From NCBI GenBank assembly GCA_900543605.1, contig UQSK01000013.1:1-37643 (forward strand): 37,643 nt of DNA. The letters are read 5' to 3'. Source of the stretch: an uncultured Collinsella sp. Its GTDB lineage: Bacteria; Actinomycetota; Coriobacteriia; Coriobacteriales; Coriobacteriaceae. The stretch's first letter is position 1. The number at the start of each line of letters is the position of its first letter. Both the position numbers and the translations under genes were made by a program. Of the stretch, positions 1-7,737 are shown one piece after another. Under the pieces are notes generated by a model. It saw only the letters and a list, made by a program, of their open reading frames with translations. It was not told the origin of the DNA and did no database searches.

Positions 1-1
1 T

Positions 2-43
2 TACTACGCGTCTCGTGGGCTCGGAGATGTGTATAAGAGACAG
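2..43. other. Nextera adapter with i7 index (library artefact)
   Basis: Bases 10-24 read GTCTCGTGGGCTCGG and 25-43 read AGATGTGTATAAGAGACAG, the Nextera read-2 adapter and transposon mosaic end. Bases 2-9 (TACTACGC) sit where the 8-base i7 barcode lies. This is not genomic DNA; it marks a library fragment end that was assembled untrimmed. Confidence 0.98.
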
Positions 44-201
44 TCATCACGCACGAGATGAACTTCGCCCGCCGCGTGGCCGACCGCGTCGTGTTTATGG
101 CCGACGGCCAGATCGTGGAAACCGGCACACCCGACGAGTTCTTCGACCACCCCCAGACCAAGCGCGCCCAGGACTTCCTCAACTCCATTAAGGGCCACTA
201 A
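44..201 (+). CDS. Amino-acid ABC transporter ATP-binding protein, C-terminal fragment
   Basis: An open frame enters from the adapter and ends at TAA 199-201. It encodes about 52 residues starting VITHEMNFARRVADRV, then VVFMADGQIVETGTPDEFF and a QDFLNSIK tail. This is the H-loop (THEM) and the end of the nucleotide-binding domain of GlnQ/HisP-type polar amino-acid importers. The Walker A, signature and Walker B motifs lie outside the window. The family supplies ATP hydrolysis for uptake of amino acids such as glutamine. The cut at base 44 comes from the library fragment end, so it is not a pseudogene. The family call is firm; the substrate is unknown. Confidence 0.88.
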
Positions 202-288
202 CCCAATTGCCACGCGGGCAAATTCATCAGTAACGTTTGTCCCGCGCCACCCCTGTGCCATGTCCACCCGGATTCGAAAGCCGCACCC

Positions 289-1098
289 ATGATCGGAACC
301 CGCACCTCATCGTCCTACACTCCGCACGTCGACGTCGATCCCGCTGACCGCCCGCTTATCCTGGTAGCACCACGCTGGGAAGAAGCGAAGCCCTATTTTA
401 GCGAGACGCTCTCCCCCAACGAGGAGATTGCGAGCGTATTTGTCGATGCCATTCTTGCCGCCGGCGGCCTGCCGCTGCAGATGTCCATCACCGAGGACAT
501 TGAGGTTATCCGTCATTACGTCGATATCGCTGACGGCATCGCCATTCCCGGCGGCCCGGACGTCAACCCCAAGCGCTGGGGCGACGAGCGTCCTTACGAC
601 CCCACGCTGTGCTGCGAGATTCGCGACCGTTTTGAGTTTAAGCTGGTTAACGAGGTACTTCGCGCCAAGAAGCCGCTCTTTACCACCTGCCGAGGCACGC
701 AGCTGCTCAATGTCGCCACCGGCGGCACCCTGTGCATGGACGTGCCGAGCCTGGGCGCGCGCGAGGGCCGCACGCAGTGGCGCCATACCCACGTGCTCAA
801 CGACCCTGTGCATCCTGTCGAGGTCGTGCCGGGCTCGCTGCTGGAGCGCGCGGTTGGCGGGCACAGGCTGATCCAGACCAACTCCGCACACCACTGCTGC
901 GTCGATCGTCTGGGTAAAAGCACGCGCTTGGTCGCCAAGGCAACCGACGGCGTTCCCGAGTGCATCGAAGTCGAAGGCCAGCCTTTCTGCCTGGGCGTGC
1001 AATGGCATCCCGAGTACACGTGGATGACGCTTGAGACCGACTTTAACCTGTGGAAGTCGTTTGTCGAGGCAGCGGCCAAGGTAAAGCAGGCCCGCTAG
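289..1098 (+). CDS. Class I glutamine amidotransferase-like hydrolase (peptidase C26, gamma-glutamyl-GABA hydrolase type)
   Basis: The 269-residue protein has the class I amidotransferase fold signature: PLFTTCRGTQLLNVATGG with nucleophile Cys134, and GVQWHPEY with His240 and Glu242 completing the triad. IPGGPDVNP near residue 86 matches the family's oxyanion region. Length fits the PuuD/C26 family, which hydrolyses gamma-glutamyl bonds, for example of gamma-glutamyl-GABA, in the cytoplasm. The start is the first ATG of the frame; the RBS is weak (GAAAG, 9 nt upstream). It follows the ABC ATPase by 87 nt in the same direction, so it might act on an imported glutamyl compound, but that link is inference. 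It ends at a strong GC-rich hairpin (1134-1171). Confidence 0.88.
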   Translation: MIGTRTSSSYTPHVDVDPADRPLILVAPRWEEAKPYFSETLSPNEEIASVFVDAILAAGGLPLQMSITEDIEVIRHYVDIADGIAIPGGPDVNPKRWGDERPYDPTLCCEIRDRFEFKLVNEVLRAKKPLFTTCRGTQLLNVATGGTLCMDVPSLGAREGRTQWRHTHVLNDPVHPVEVVPGSLLERAVGGHRLIQTNSAHHCCVDRLGKSTRLVAKATDGVPECIEVEGQPFCLGVQWHPEYTWMTLETDFNLWKSFVEAAAKVKQAR

Positions 1099-1133
1099 CT
1101 CGCAAACCACTCAGGTTATAGCCTCCTAAGCCA

Positions 1134-1171
1134 GGGGGGGGCGGACGCCAGCTACGGTGCCCGCCCCCCCC
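1134..1171. terminator. GC-rich hairpin between convergent genes
   Basis: Arms 1134-1144 (GGGGGGGGCGG) and 1161-1171 pair perfectly over 11 bp with a 16-nt loop. It lies between two convergent genes (stops at 1098 and 1202), so it could end transcription from both sides. There is no clear T-run, which lowers confidence in intrinsic termination. Confidence 0.55.
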
Positions 1172-1201
1172 TGAATTTGATATGCGCGGTCCACTAACCC
1201 G

Positions 1202-2821
1202 TCAGGCAATTTCAATCACTTCATCGCATGCCGAAATAAGCACAGGGTCGTGCGTAGCGATGACCGTGATATGTCGCCCCTTTCTTTCCTTAAGGATTTC
1301 GATAAACGCCTGCTTGCTTTGGCTGTCAAGTGCAGATGTCGGCTCATCAAACATCATCACGTCCGGGTTTTTCAGCAGCTGGCGAATAATCGCTATTTTC
1401 TGTTTTTCCCCTCCTGAAATATTGTTCTGCCTATCGTCCAGCTCGACATCAAGTCCACCACTTGAATCGACCATCTTTTTAAGCCCCATTCTCTCAATGA
1501 GGCTCTCAAGGTCACGCTCTTCAGCGCTTCTGCAGCAAAGAGTTAAATTGTCCCGTATCGACCCTTCGGTCAGGGGCGGCTCCTGCTCAGTAATCCCGAT
1601 ATTGCGCTTTCGCAGCGCATAACGGTCCAGAGAGCTCAGGGGCTTGCTGTTAATCCAAATATCACCCTTGCAGTTTTCTGGATCGCAACCGCTTATCACA
1701 TCCAGCAGCGTGCTCTTACCGGAACCGTTCGGCCCAACGATTGCGTATACCTTTCCTTTTTCTAAAGAAGCCCGAATGTCTCCGAACGCGGTCTTTACAG
1801 ACCCCGGATAGCTATATGCCAGCTCGGAACAGTTCACCTCGTAAACATCATCGAGGATAATGTCCCCGTTTGAGTCCTCGGGCATGTCCAGCAAGCGCCG
1901 CAAACGCTCGTAGGATACCTTTGACGTTTGATAGTCCTTGCCCAGCGCAAGGAAGAATTCAATAGCCGAAGAATAATAGGAGTAATAGCTTAGCGCCGTC
2001 ATAAGATAGCCGGGCAGCAAATTGCCGTCGAGAACTTCCTTTGCGCCCAGAATCAAGATTCCACCCTGTGCCAAAGATGTGACGGCAGTGTTGGCAAACG
2101 TAAAGGTCGCATTAATTTGCTGGTTCTGATAAACGAAACGATATAGCTCTGCAAAAGAGTGCTCAAGCCTTTGCTTGAAAACCTCGAATAGAACATGTCT
2201 GCGGATAAATTGTGCGTTGCTAAGCTGCTTCTCCAGATCGGAAAAGAATCGAGCCTCCTGCTCTTGAGCCTCGAAACTTCTTGCGAACAAACACTTTTTG
2301 AAAAGCGAATAGACCGCGCCACCTATTATGCCCAGAGCCATACAAAGCATTGCCAGGTGACCGTTTATGGTCGCCAGGACAACAAACACCACAAGCAACG
2401 TCACTATATTGCTCACGCTTTGGACACTTGCGTTTATAACAAATATCACCAAATCGTTAGCGTCATGATTAATCTGTTGGTTGTAATATGAGGCATCAAA
2501 ATTAGAAAAGAAGGCCCGTGGTAGCCTTTGAACGTGACTTATCACCTCTTCATTCAATGCAAATCCCACATGTGTTTGCAGATCGACATAGACCAGCTCA
2601 CTGACGCAATTCAAACCGGCTCGCACAATACCCAGCGCTGCTATCTCAGCGCCGATGGCGATTGCGCTTTCCCCATCTCGCGCGACACCGACAAAGTTGT
2701 TGACCAGTTGCCCCGTCAGAAAAGGAATTGCGAGACCAACCACAAGCGAGAGCAGGCACATTAGAAGATAGGTTATATACTTTGGATTCTTGATTATTGT
2801 TCTTACGCAGAGATTAAACAC
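1202..2821 (-). CDS. Fused ABC exporter (6-TM domain plus ATPase) of the RiPP cluster
   Basis: The 539-residue protein has an N-terminal transmembrane domain (hydrophobic segments near 17-36, 53-71, 126-150, 155-175, 240-262 and 270-292) and a C-terminal ATPase. The ATPase has Walker A GPNGSGKST (363-371), signature ISGGEKQ (468-474), Walker B VMMFDEP (to 494) and an H-loop (THD). This is a type I half-exporter that would work as a dimer. There is no N-terminal C39 peptidase, so it does not itself trim a leader. It starts at GTG, overlapping the maturase stop by 8 nt (GTGTTTAA), implying translational coupling. As last gene of the island it most likely exports the modified peptide. Codon use is AT-richer than in the flanking genes. 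Confidence 0.85.
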   Translation of the reverse strand: MFNLCVRTIIKNPKYITYLLMCLLSLVVGLAIPFLTGQLVNNFVGVARDGESAIAIGAEIAALGIVRAGLNCVSELVYVDLQTHVGFALNEEVISHVQRLPRAFFSNFDASYYNQQINHDANDLVIFVINASVQSVSNIVTLLVVFVVLATINGHLAMLCMALGIIGGAVYSLFKKCLFARSFEAQEQEARFFSDLEKQLSNAQFIRRHVLFEVFKQRLEHSFAELYRFVYQNQQINATFTFANTAVTSLAQGGILILGAKEVLDGNLLPGYLMTALSYYSYYSSAIEFFLALGKDYQTSKVSYERLRRLLDMPEDSNGDIILDDVYEVNCSELAYSYPGSVKTAFGDIRASLEKGKVYAIVGPNGSGKSTLLDVISGCDPENCKGDIWINSKPLSSLDRYALRKRNIGITEQEPPLTEGSIRDNLTLCCRSAEERDLESLIERMGLKKMVDSSGGLDVELDDRQNNISGGEKQKIAIIRQLLKNPDVMMFDEPTSALDSQSKQAFIEILKERKGRHITVIATHDPVLISACDEVIEIA

Positions 2822-4106
2822 GAGCTGAATCCAATTCCGAAAGCAATCGCTGAGCTTTCTCGGTCAAAATCATTCGTTGGCGCACCTGATACCTTTGAGA
2901 TACGCACTGTTTTGACCCTCCATGAAGAGCGTGATTAGGGCAACCTCCCATGCATGAGGGATAGGCAAAACACTCTTCACACTCATGATCGCTCGGCTCA
3001 TAGTTTAGCCATTGGACCAGCTGAGCATTCATCCTCGGCCCTTCGGCAAGTGTGCCGACGGAGCGTTCACGCATCCCGATTTCATCCCAACATTTATAAA
3101 GGTAGCCCTCCGGATCCACTACAAATGACCCTGCACAAACAGCGCCACATATAGCCGGATTAAAGCGCACCGTCAGGTCAACGTAGAACCCCCTATCAAC
3201 GGCATGGCTATAAAAGTCCAGCTCTTCCTGAGAAAATGCCTCCATCGAAAAACAACTACTGTCGCTTGGGCACGTATCATTGATATTGTCGACAGGCGCT
3301 AGGTAGAATCCCACCTTGTTTTTAAGGCCCTTTTCCTCGAGCGCATCCAGCAAATCGCCGGCACCGACAATGTTATGGGCATCGACATTGCACCTGATAG
3401 AAATATCTAACAGATGGGTGACTTTAGAAACGTTGTCTAGAATCGCATCGTATGTCGGCTGTCCGTTCCGCAAGATTCGCCGGGAATCATGATCTTGTCG
3501 AGAACCGTCCAAAGTCACCTGAGCCATCTTGACGTCACAAGCCGCGAGAGCCGCAGCCACTTCTGGCGTCAGAAGATACCCATTTGTGACAATGGATGCT
3601 GCATAGGAACACTCCGGATTAAGGACCCCCTTTATACGCTCTGTGAGTCGCTGAATTCTATCGACTTGTAGCAGCGGCTCTCCACCATACCAACTGATGT
3701 CAAACTCGCTCAGCCCCCGTGAACGCTCTTTCACGAATGAAACAAGTCGGTCTTCGACCTCCGGAGTCATTGTCGTTTTGCGTTGCCCCTTTTCATAACA
3801 GTATGGGCAACAGAAGTTGCACTCCAATGTCGGGGCTATCGTCATGCCGAGAGAGCGATCAGAAAACCGAACAAGACGGCCTATCGCCTTCATTTCCTCC
3901 TTTTCGTCACGATCATCTTCTAACAGCATCCCTCCTTGAAGCAACGCTTCGCACAATTCATCTGGCTCCCATTCGCTTCCCGATACCATGCGGCACATTC
4001 TTTCTGCATGCTGCTTATCTAACGAAAGGATCGCACCGGTCTTCGCATTCATCACCAGCGTCCTTTCGCCACGGTTTTCAATCAGGTTGTATTGAGACGG
4101 TCTCAT
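2814..4106 (-). CDS. Radical SAM/SPASM peptide maturase
   Basis: The 430-residue protein (from the ATG at 4106) carries the radical SAM cluster motif CxxxCxxC at Cys96, Cys100 and Cys103 (LECNFCCPYC), followed by WYGGEP. Its C-terminus has a full SPASM cysteine pattern (CAG, GYLYKC, CEECF, PSCMGGC and a late Cys) for auxiliary iron-sulphur clusters. The N-terminus (TGAILSLD) resembles the substrate-recognition region of peptide maturases. SPASM enzymes next to Cys-rich peptides typically install thioether bonds (sactipeptides, ranthipeptides). I chose ATG 4106 because GAGGGA lies 7 nt upstream; the same frame is open back to a TTG at 4127 directly after the permease stop. The partner is very likely the 42-residue peptide at 6545-6673. 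Confidence 0.9.
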   Translation of the reverse strand: MRPSQYNLIENRGERTLVMNAKTGAILSLDKQHAERMCRMVSGSEWEPDELCEALLQGGMLLEDDRDEKEEMKAIGRLVRFSDRSLGMTIAPTLECNFCCPYCYEKGQRKTTMTPEVEDRLVSFVKERSRGLSEFDISWYGGEPLLQVDRIQRLTERIKGVLNPECSYAASIVTNGYLLTPEVAAALAACDVKMAQVTLDGSRQDHDSRRILRNGQPTYDAILDNVSKVTHLLDISIRCNVDAHNIVGAGDLLDALEEKGLKNKVGFYLAPVDNINDTCPSDSSCFSMEAFSQEELDFYSHAVDRGFYVDLTVRFNPAICGAVCAGSFVVDPEGYLYKCWDEIGMRERSVGTLAEGPRMNAQLVQWLNYEPSDHECEECFAYPSCMGGCPNHALHGGSKQCVSQRYQVRQRMILTEKAQRLLSELDSARV

Positions 4107-4127
4107 ATGTTTATCCCTCACAAGCAA

Positions 4128-4946
4128 TCAAAGAAATCTCGACCGCAATCGGTCGACTGTAAAGCAGATGGCAAAAACGCTTGCTACGTTTATTAGGCAG
4201 TCAATTAAAATCGAAACGCATTGACCATCCCCCAACGGGGTCACGCCGCAAATCCACATGAGCATCGAGGACGGAAGCGGAAGCATGGAATTGGCCCCGA
4301 GCTGTATGTAGATCGCTACGACGTTGACAAGCAGCAGCATGCCAATCGGACCGAAGCCGGACCCAAAATAGGAAACAACGATTACGCAAGAAACCACGTA
4401 TGCAAGGCAGGCAGCAGCAGCAAGAACAAGTCGATAGCAAAATACATGCAGGTTGAAATACTGCTGAGCATCCAAAACGATTACGCAGTTAAGACAGTAC
4501 AAAACGACACTCGACAGGATAAACGCGCCCAAAAGGGCAAAAGAAGACAGCACCACTCGCGCAACGATAGCGCACACACGCTTCCCTCCCCGAGCCTCCG
4601 ACAACCCCCACGGTTCCTCAATAAAGCCCGAACTGACAAAGCGCGGCACAATGCAAGCCGCGATGAACGGAAAGAACAATGCATGAGCCAACGGGGCTAC
4701 GTTGAAAAGCAGACCGCGAAAAACCCCTGCATTACCAAATAGAAGGACATCCTCTGCCGATAGCCGAAGCGTCGGGTCTGGGAAAAAGCCCAAGAAACTG
4801 TTCTCACGGAGGCTACAGAACCACATCGGGAAAGAATTAAGCTGCAATACCACCATGCACGCATAAATTACCAGGATTAAGGCGTACGCCCATTTGCTCG
4901 CATGCTTCCATTCTGACTGGAGAAGTCTTTTAATCTGACGAGCCAT
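4128..4946 (-). CDS. ABC-2 type permease subunit (RiPP island)
   Basis: This 272-residue, very hydrophobic protein has about six membrane helices, the first near residues 20-35 (YALILVIYACMVVL), with a long loop before helix 2. It is not recognisable beyond an ABC-2-like permease. It overlaps the upstream permease by 17 nt; a GTG at 4955 is an alternative start, but GGGGGTG is better spaced from the ATG at 4946. The neighbours are a second permease and a single ATPase, the layout of export or self-protection transporters in peptide clusters. Which of the two transport systems exports the product and which gives immunity cannot be told from sequence. Confidence 0.72.
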   Translation of the reverse strand: MARQIKRLLQSEWKHASKWAYALILVIYACMVVLQLNSFPMWFCSLRENSFLGFFPDPTLRLSAEDVLLFGNAGVFRGLLFNVAPLAHALFFPFIAACIVPRFVSSGFIEEPWGLSEARGGKRVCAIVARVVLSSFALLGAFILSSVVLYCLNCVIVLDAQQYFNLHVFCYRLVLAAAACLAYVVSCVIVVSYFGSGFGPIGMLLLVNVVAIYIQLGANSMLPLPSSMLMWICGVTPLGDGQCVSILIDCLINVASVFAICFTVDRLRSRFL

Positions 4947-5754
4947 TGAACACACCCCCAGCGCGAAAGCTCACGAGAGCGTAAATCAATACCGATAGAC
5001 AGCTGGCTGCCACGCCATATCCCAGAAGCGTCAGCTGCCCCATATCGCTATACCCAAGAGCACTTCCGACTCCAAGATACGGCCCCGGAAGAAGGAAAAT
5101 CCATCGCAAGGACGGTATGGGCGCCTGAAGGTAAGTTCCGTAGAGCGTCAAGCTCATGACAAATCCGATTATTATCACAGCCCCGCTAAATACAGCGCTG
5201 CTTGTAATCCGATAGATGGTTACCGTCTCCAACGCAACCGATATCACCAATACGGCGTTGATTATCATTGCTGGCAAAAATGCAGCCAGCATGCTATGCG
5301 CATAGTTTTGCCCTCCACGTGTTATCGCTATTGCAAAAAGAAGAAGGCAAAGCGCACTATATGCTGCGCCAATTATTAAAGCAGACGAAAGCACATGTGC
5401 TAGGACCCCATTAAAGCGGGTAAGACCTCTTGCTGAAGAAATTCGGTGTCCCTCTTCATAGCCGCGCTCCTGTAAAATCGCCAGGCAAACGATGAGCGGA
5501 ACGAACAGAGACGTGCCGGCAAAAGCACTGCGCACAAGGGACTCATCGGGTGCAGAAGGATCGATTACATTCCAGCAGAAACCAATATCCTCCCCAAAAA
5601 CGCTATTGCCAAAGGCGAGCAACGTTGTTCCGTTTTTTAGAAAGACACCGAAGAGAAGGCCGAACGCCAGAATAAGCGCAAGACCAAACTTCGCCGGAAA
5701 CATCCTGTGCAAACGCATCATATCTGCCTTTATGGGATGGATCGCCCGCTTCAT
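4930..5754 (-). CDS. ABC-2 type permease subunit (RiPP island)
   Basis: The 274-residue membrane protein has one helix near residues 23-39 (FGLALILAFGLLFGVFL), a large extracytoplasmic loop, then five more hydrophobic stretches. The soluble segment QERGYEEGHRISSARGLTRF is typical of the cytoplasmic coupling loop of ABC-2 permeases. Its ATG overlaps the stop of the ATPase gene by ATGA (5751-5754), so the two are translationally coupled. It probably pairs with the 4128-4946 permease as a heterodimer driven by the 5751-6476 ATPase. Confidence 0.75.
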   Translation of the reverse strand: MKRAIHPIKADMMRLHRMFPAKFGLALILAFGLLFGVFLKNGTTLLAFGNSVFGEDIGFCWNVIDPSAPDESLVRSAFAGTSLFVPLIVCLAILQERGYEEGHRISSARGLTRFNGVLAHVLSSALIIGAAYSALCLLLFAIAITRGGQNYAHSMLAAFLPAMIINAVLVISVALETVTIYRITSSAVFSGAVIIIGFVMSLTLYGTYLQAPIPSLRWIFLLPGPYLGVGSALGYSDMGQLTLLGYGVAASCLSVLIYALVSFRAGGVFNGSSD

Positions 5755-6476
5755 AGCGAGACCGCCTTCATCAAGCGCCTGTAATACTCTTTTAGGGACG
5801 ACGCCTCATCCCTTATGACGTCCATCGATTCCTTTTTCAGCAGTTCGCCGTCATGAATAAACACGCAACTTGTTGCAACTGATGCCAACTCATCCAAATC
5901 ATGGCTAGAGATGAGCATGGTCTTACCCTGTTCTCGATTCAATCGACCGATAAGGGCCCATATACTCTCGATGCCCAGCGGGTCCAAACCGTTTGCTGGC
6001 TCATCAAAAATAAGCAGGTCAGTGTCACCCAACAAAGCCGTAGCTATATCCAGCCGCCGTTTCATTCCCAGAGAAAAACTGCTTACGCTCTTTTTCTCTT
6101 CGACGTCCAGTCCAACTAGACTCAAAACGCGAGGAACCTCACGTTTCTCATCAAGCCCCCATTCCGCACATCGGATCCGAAGATTCTCAACCGCACTGAG
6201 GGACTGGTATGCTCCGCTGGAATCTGGCACATAGCCGACACGCGTCCGCATCAGGCTAAGCTCTCTCTTTGATTTGCCTCCAAAGAGCTCCACGCTCCCC
6301 GACGACGGCTCGCAGAGGCCCAAGACGATTTTAATAAGCGTGCTTTTGCCCGCACCGTTTGCACCGACAAGGGCACAGAGCTCAGACTGATGCACCTCGA
6401 AGGAAACGTCATGCAAAACGCGCCGTTTCCCGTAGCGCTTTGACACCTTTGATAGCTTTATCGCTGATGCACTCAT
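5751..6476 (-). CDS. ABC transporter ATP-binding protein (CcmA/BcrA type)
   Basis: The 241-residue ATPase has Walker A GANGAGKST (38-46), signature FSLGMKRRLDIA, Walker B LLIFDEPANGLDP and H-loop SSHDLDE. The FSLGMKRR signature and the NGLDP ending are typical of ATPases that energise ABC-2 permeases for drug or bacteriocin export and self-immunity. GGGAGG lies just upstream of the ATG. It is the first gene after the peptide precursor, separated from it by 68 nt that contain an attenuator-like hairpin, and is coupled to the two permease genes. Confidence 0.88.
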   Translation of the reverse strand: MSASAIKLSKVSKRYGKRRVLHDVSFEVHQSELCALVGANGAGKSTLIKIVLGLCEPSSGSVELFGGKSKRELSLMRTRVGYVPDSSGAYQSLSAVENLRIRCAEWGLDEKREVPRVLSLVGLDVEEKKSVSSFSLGMKRRLDIATALLGDTDLLIFDEPANGLDPLGIESIWALIGRLNREQGKTMLISSHDLDELASVATSCVFIHDGELLKKESMDVIRDEASSLKEYYRRLMKAVSL

Positions 6477-6506
6477 TGGCCTCCCGTTCTACTTGATAGC
6501 AAAACC

Positions 6507-6536
6507 GCTGCTGCCAGACTGTCGCCTGGCAGCAGC
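6507..6536 (-). terminator. Attenuator hairpin between precursor and transport genes
   Basis: Arms 6507-6517 and 6526-6536 pair perfectly over 11 bp (GCTGCTGCCAG) around an 8-nt loop. On the minus strand the stem is followed, after a short CGG, by TTTT. It sits between the precursor stop and the ATPase start, where partial termination would give more precursor mRNA than enzyme and transporter mRNA, a common plan in RiPP operons. Confidence 0.65.
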
Positions 6537-6544
6537 CGCAACTG

Positions 6545-6673
6545 CTAGAGATTAACTAAACAGAAGTTTTTGCTGCAGTTATTGACGCAAGTGCGTGCTC
6601 CACAGAATGTCTTGCAGTAACCGTTGCACCCACCACCGGGGTCCACATAACTCGGTTTGACAATCCAGCTCAT
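6545..6673 (-). CDS. Six-cysteine RiPP precursor peptide (42 aa)
   Basis: This small gene encodes a 42-residue peptide. The N-terminal 15 residues are MSWIVKPSYVDPGGG; the rest holds six cysteines at 16, 20, 24, 29, 33 and 38 (C-x3-C-x3-C-x4-C-x3-C-x4-C) and ends LVNL. The RBS AAAGGAGG lies 6 nt before the ATG, the strongest in the window, and a good sigma-70-type promoter is upstream. The regular Cys spacing, the short leader-like part ending in GGG, and the adjacent radical SAM/SPASM enzyme and two ABC systems point to a thioether-crosslinked peptide of sactipeptide or ranthipeptide type. It resembles SCIFF-like six-Cys peptides in plan but is not assignable to a named family by eye. Function (bacteriocin or signal) is unknown. 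Confidence 0.87.
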   Translation of the reverse strand: MSWIVKPSYVDPGGGCNGYCKTFCGARTCVNNCSKNFCLVNL

Positions 6674-6711
6674 ATCGTTCCTCCTTTCTATTATCGCTTT
6701 TACTTCGTGTT

Positions 6712-6740
6712 ATTGTTTATCGATAACTTATATTTGTCAA
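6712..6740 (-). promoter_or_regulatory. Promoter of the RiPP precursor
   Basis: On the minus strand TTGACA (6740-6735) is a perfect -35 box. It is followed after 17 nt by AACAAT (6717-6712), matching the -10 consensus at 4 of 6 positions. The spacer includes the palindrome TATCGATA. The box lies 39 nt upstream of the precursor ATG in unusually AT-rich DNA. Confidence 0.65.
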
Positions 6741-6753
6741 GATAATTTAAAGA

Positions 6754-6784
6754 GATGGGGCCCGCGCTAGACACGGGCCCCATC
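6754..6784 (-). terminator. Terminator after the HTH gene
   Basis: Arms 6754-6764 (GATGGGGCCCG) and 6774-6784 pair perfectly over 11 bp with a 9-nt loop; the minus strand continues TCTTTAAATT. It lies 34 nt past the HTH stop and insulates the RiPP promoter from the HTH operon. Confidence 0.75.
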
Positions 6785-6818
6785 ACACCAATATCTCGTT
6801 TTAGCTGCTCGCTATATG

Positions 6819-7148
6819 CTACTCGTCGCTCAAATCTACAGCAAAGACTGATGTCGGAAGCGACGCCTCATTGCCTCCACCATTCCGCATCTGCCTCACG
6901 ACATTTTTTGCACGCTCAACAATAAGCTCCTCAAGCTCTTTCTCACTCACCCGCCGAATAATATCTCCCGGTTGACAGTCAAGTTCATCGCAAATATCGA
7001 GAAGCGTCTTAAGGCGAATAGCTTTAATTTTTCCGTTTCTTAGCTTAGAAATATTAGCCGGAGTATGCCCCGTGGCACGAATCAGATCAGCACTGGTCTT
7101 TCCGGTCTTAAGTAGCTGCGTCTCAAGCTCGATGATGAGATAGCTCAT
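6819..7148 (-). CDS. Cro/CI-type HTH transcriptional regulator
   Basis: The 109-residue protein has a compact helix-turn-helix: GKTSADLIRATGHTPANISKLRNGKIKAIRLKTL broken over residues 16-49, then DICDELDCQPGDII, the typical end of YozG/Xre-like domains. The C-terminal 50 residues are charged and probably disordered. AGGAGG 4-5 nt before the ATG fixes the start. It lies 8 nt downstream of the DUF2975-like membrane gene. This regulator plus DUF2975 pairing is common in Gram-positive genomes; its signal is not known. It could regulate its own operon through the inverted repeat at 7738-7771. Confidence 0.85.
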   Translation of the reverse strand: MSYLIIELETQLLKTGKTSADLIRATGHTPANISKLRNGKIKAIRLKTLLDICDELDCQPGDIIRRVSEKELEELIVERAKNVVRQMRNGGGNEASLPTSVFAVDLSDE

Positions 7149-7156
7149 GCTTCCTC

Positions 7157-7717
7157 CTACACAAGCTCGTCAGACTGCTCTTGGAGCAGCGAGGCATAAC
7201 TCCAGATCACCGAGATACACAGACAGACAGCCGCGCCGATAAGCGACCCCGCATCAAAGGCAACGCCTTGGCAAATCTCAATAACGAAGGAATGAGGCAC
7301 GACGTAAAGCTCCAGCCCACCAATGGTAAGATTGACCGATCCGTAGGCACCAATAAGCGAAACCGCGGCGTTAACAGCAAAGGCAAGCGCAAGAACACGG
7401 ATAAGCCGCACATGCGTCTTGGTAAAGGGCGAGACGCCTCGCGAGATGTTACGGCTGATCCCACACAGAACGACAAGCGAAATACCCACGACGAGTGCCA
7501 GGCACAGTCCGCTTGGGATAACGATGCACCCGCCATCGAGAAGCGTCACGACGCCGAAAGAATCGACAGAGGCAACGTTTGCAACCGCATACCAGATCAC
7601 GTAAACAACCAACGCGGCAAAAGCGACGAGCATCCCTGCAAAAACGGCTGCCATGCAAAAGCCAAGCTTCCTGATATTTTCGCCCGCTTTGGCCATACGC
7701 TGAACGCTGTTAGACAT
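7157..7717 (-). CDS. DUF2975-like four-helix membrane protein
   Basis: This 186-residue protein has four hydrophobic segments, near residues 18-42 (CMAAVFAGMLVAFAALVVYVI), 60-82, 105-122 and 145-170. Length, helix number and the linked small HTH gene fit the DUF2975 family, which has no established function. The frame is open further upstream, but ATG 7717 has GAGGGTGA 4-5 nt ahead and begins a normal soluble N-terminus (MSNSVQRMAKAGENIRKLG), so I take that start. The gene is transcribed with the HTH regulator. Confidence 0.75.
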   Translation of the reverse strand: MSNSVQRMAKAGENIRKLGFCMAAVFAGMLVAFAALVVYVIWYAVANVASVDSFGVVTLLDGGCIVIPSGLCLALVVGISLVVLCGISRNISRGVSPFTKTHVRLIRVLALAFAVNAAVSLIGAYGSVNLTIGGLELYVVPHSFVIEICQGVAFDAGSLIGAAVCLCISVIWSYASLLQEQSDELV

Positions 7718-7737
7718 ACACTCACCCTCATCGACTC

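Noticed and set aside
4..267. Minus-strand frame of 87 residues ending in adapter-like residues
   Set aside because: Its C-terminus is translated Nextera adapter, and it runs antisense to the real ABC ATPase tail.
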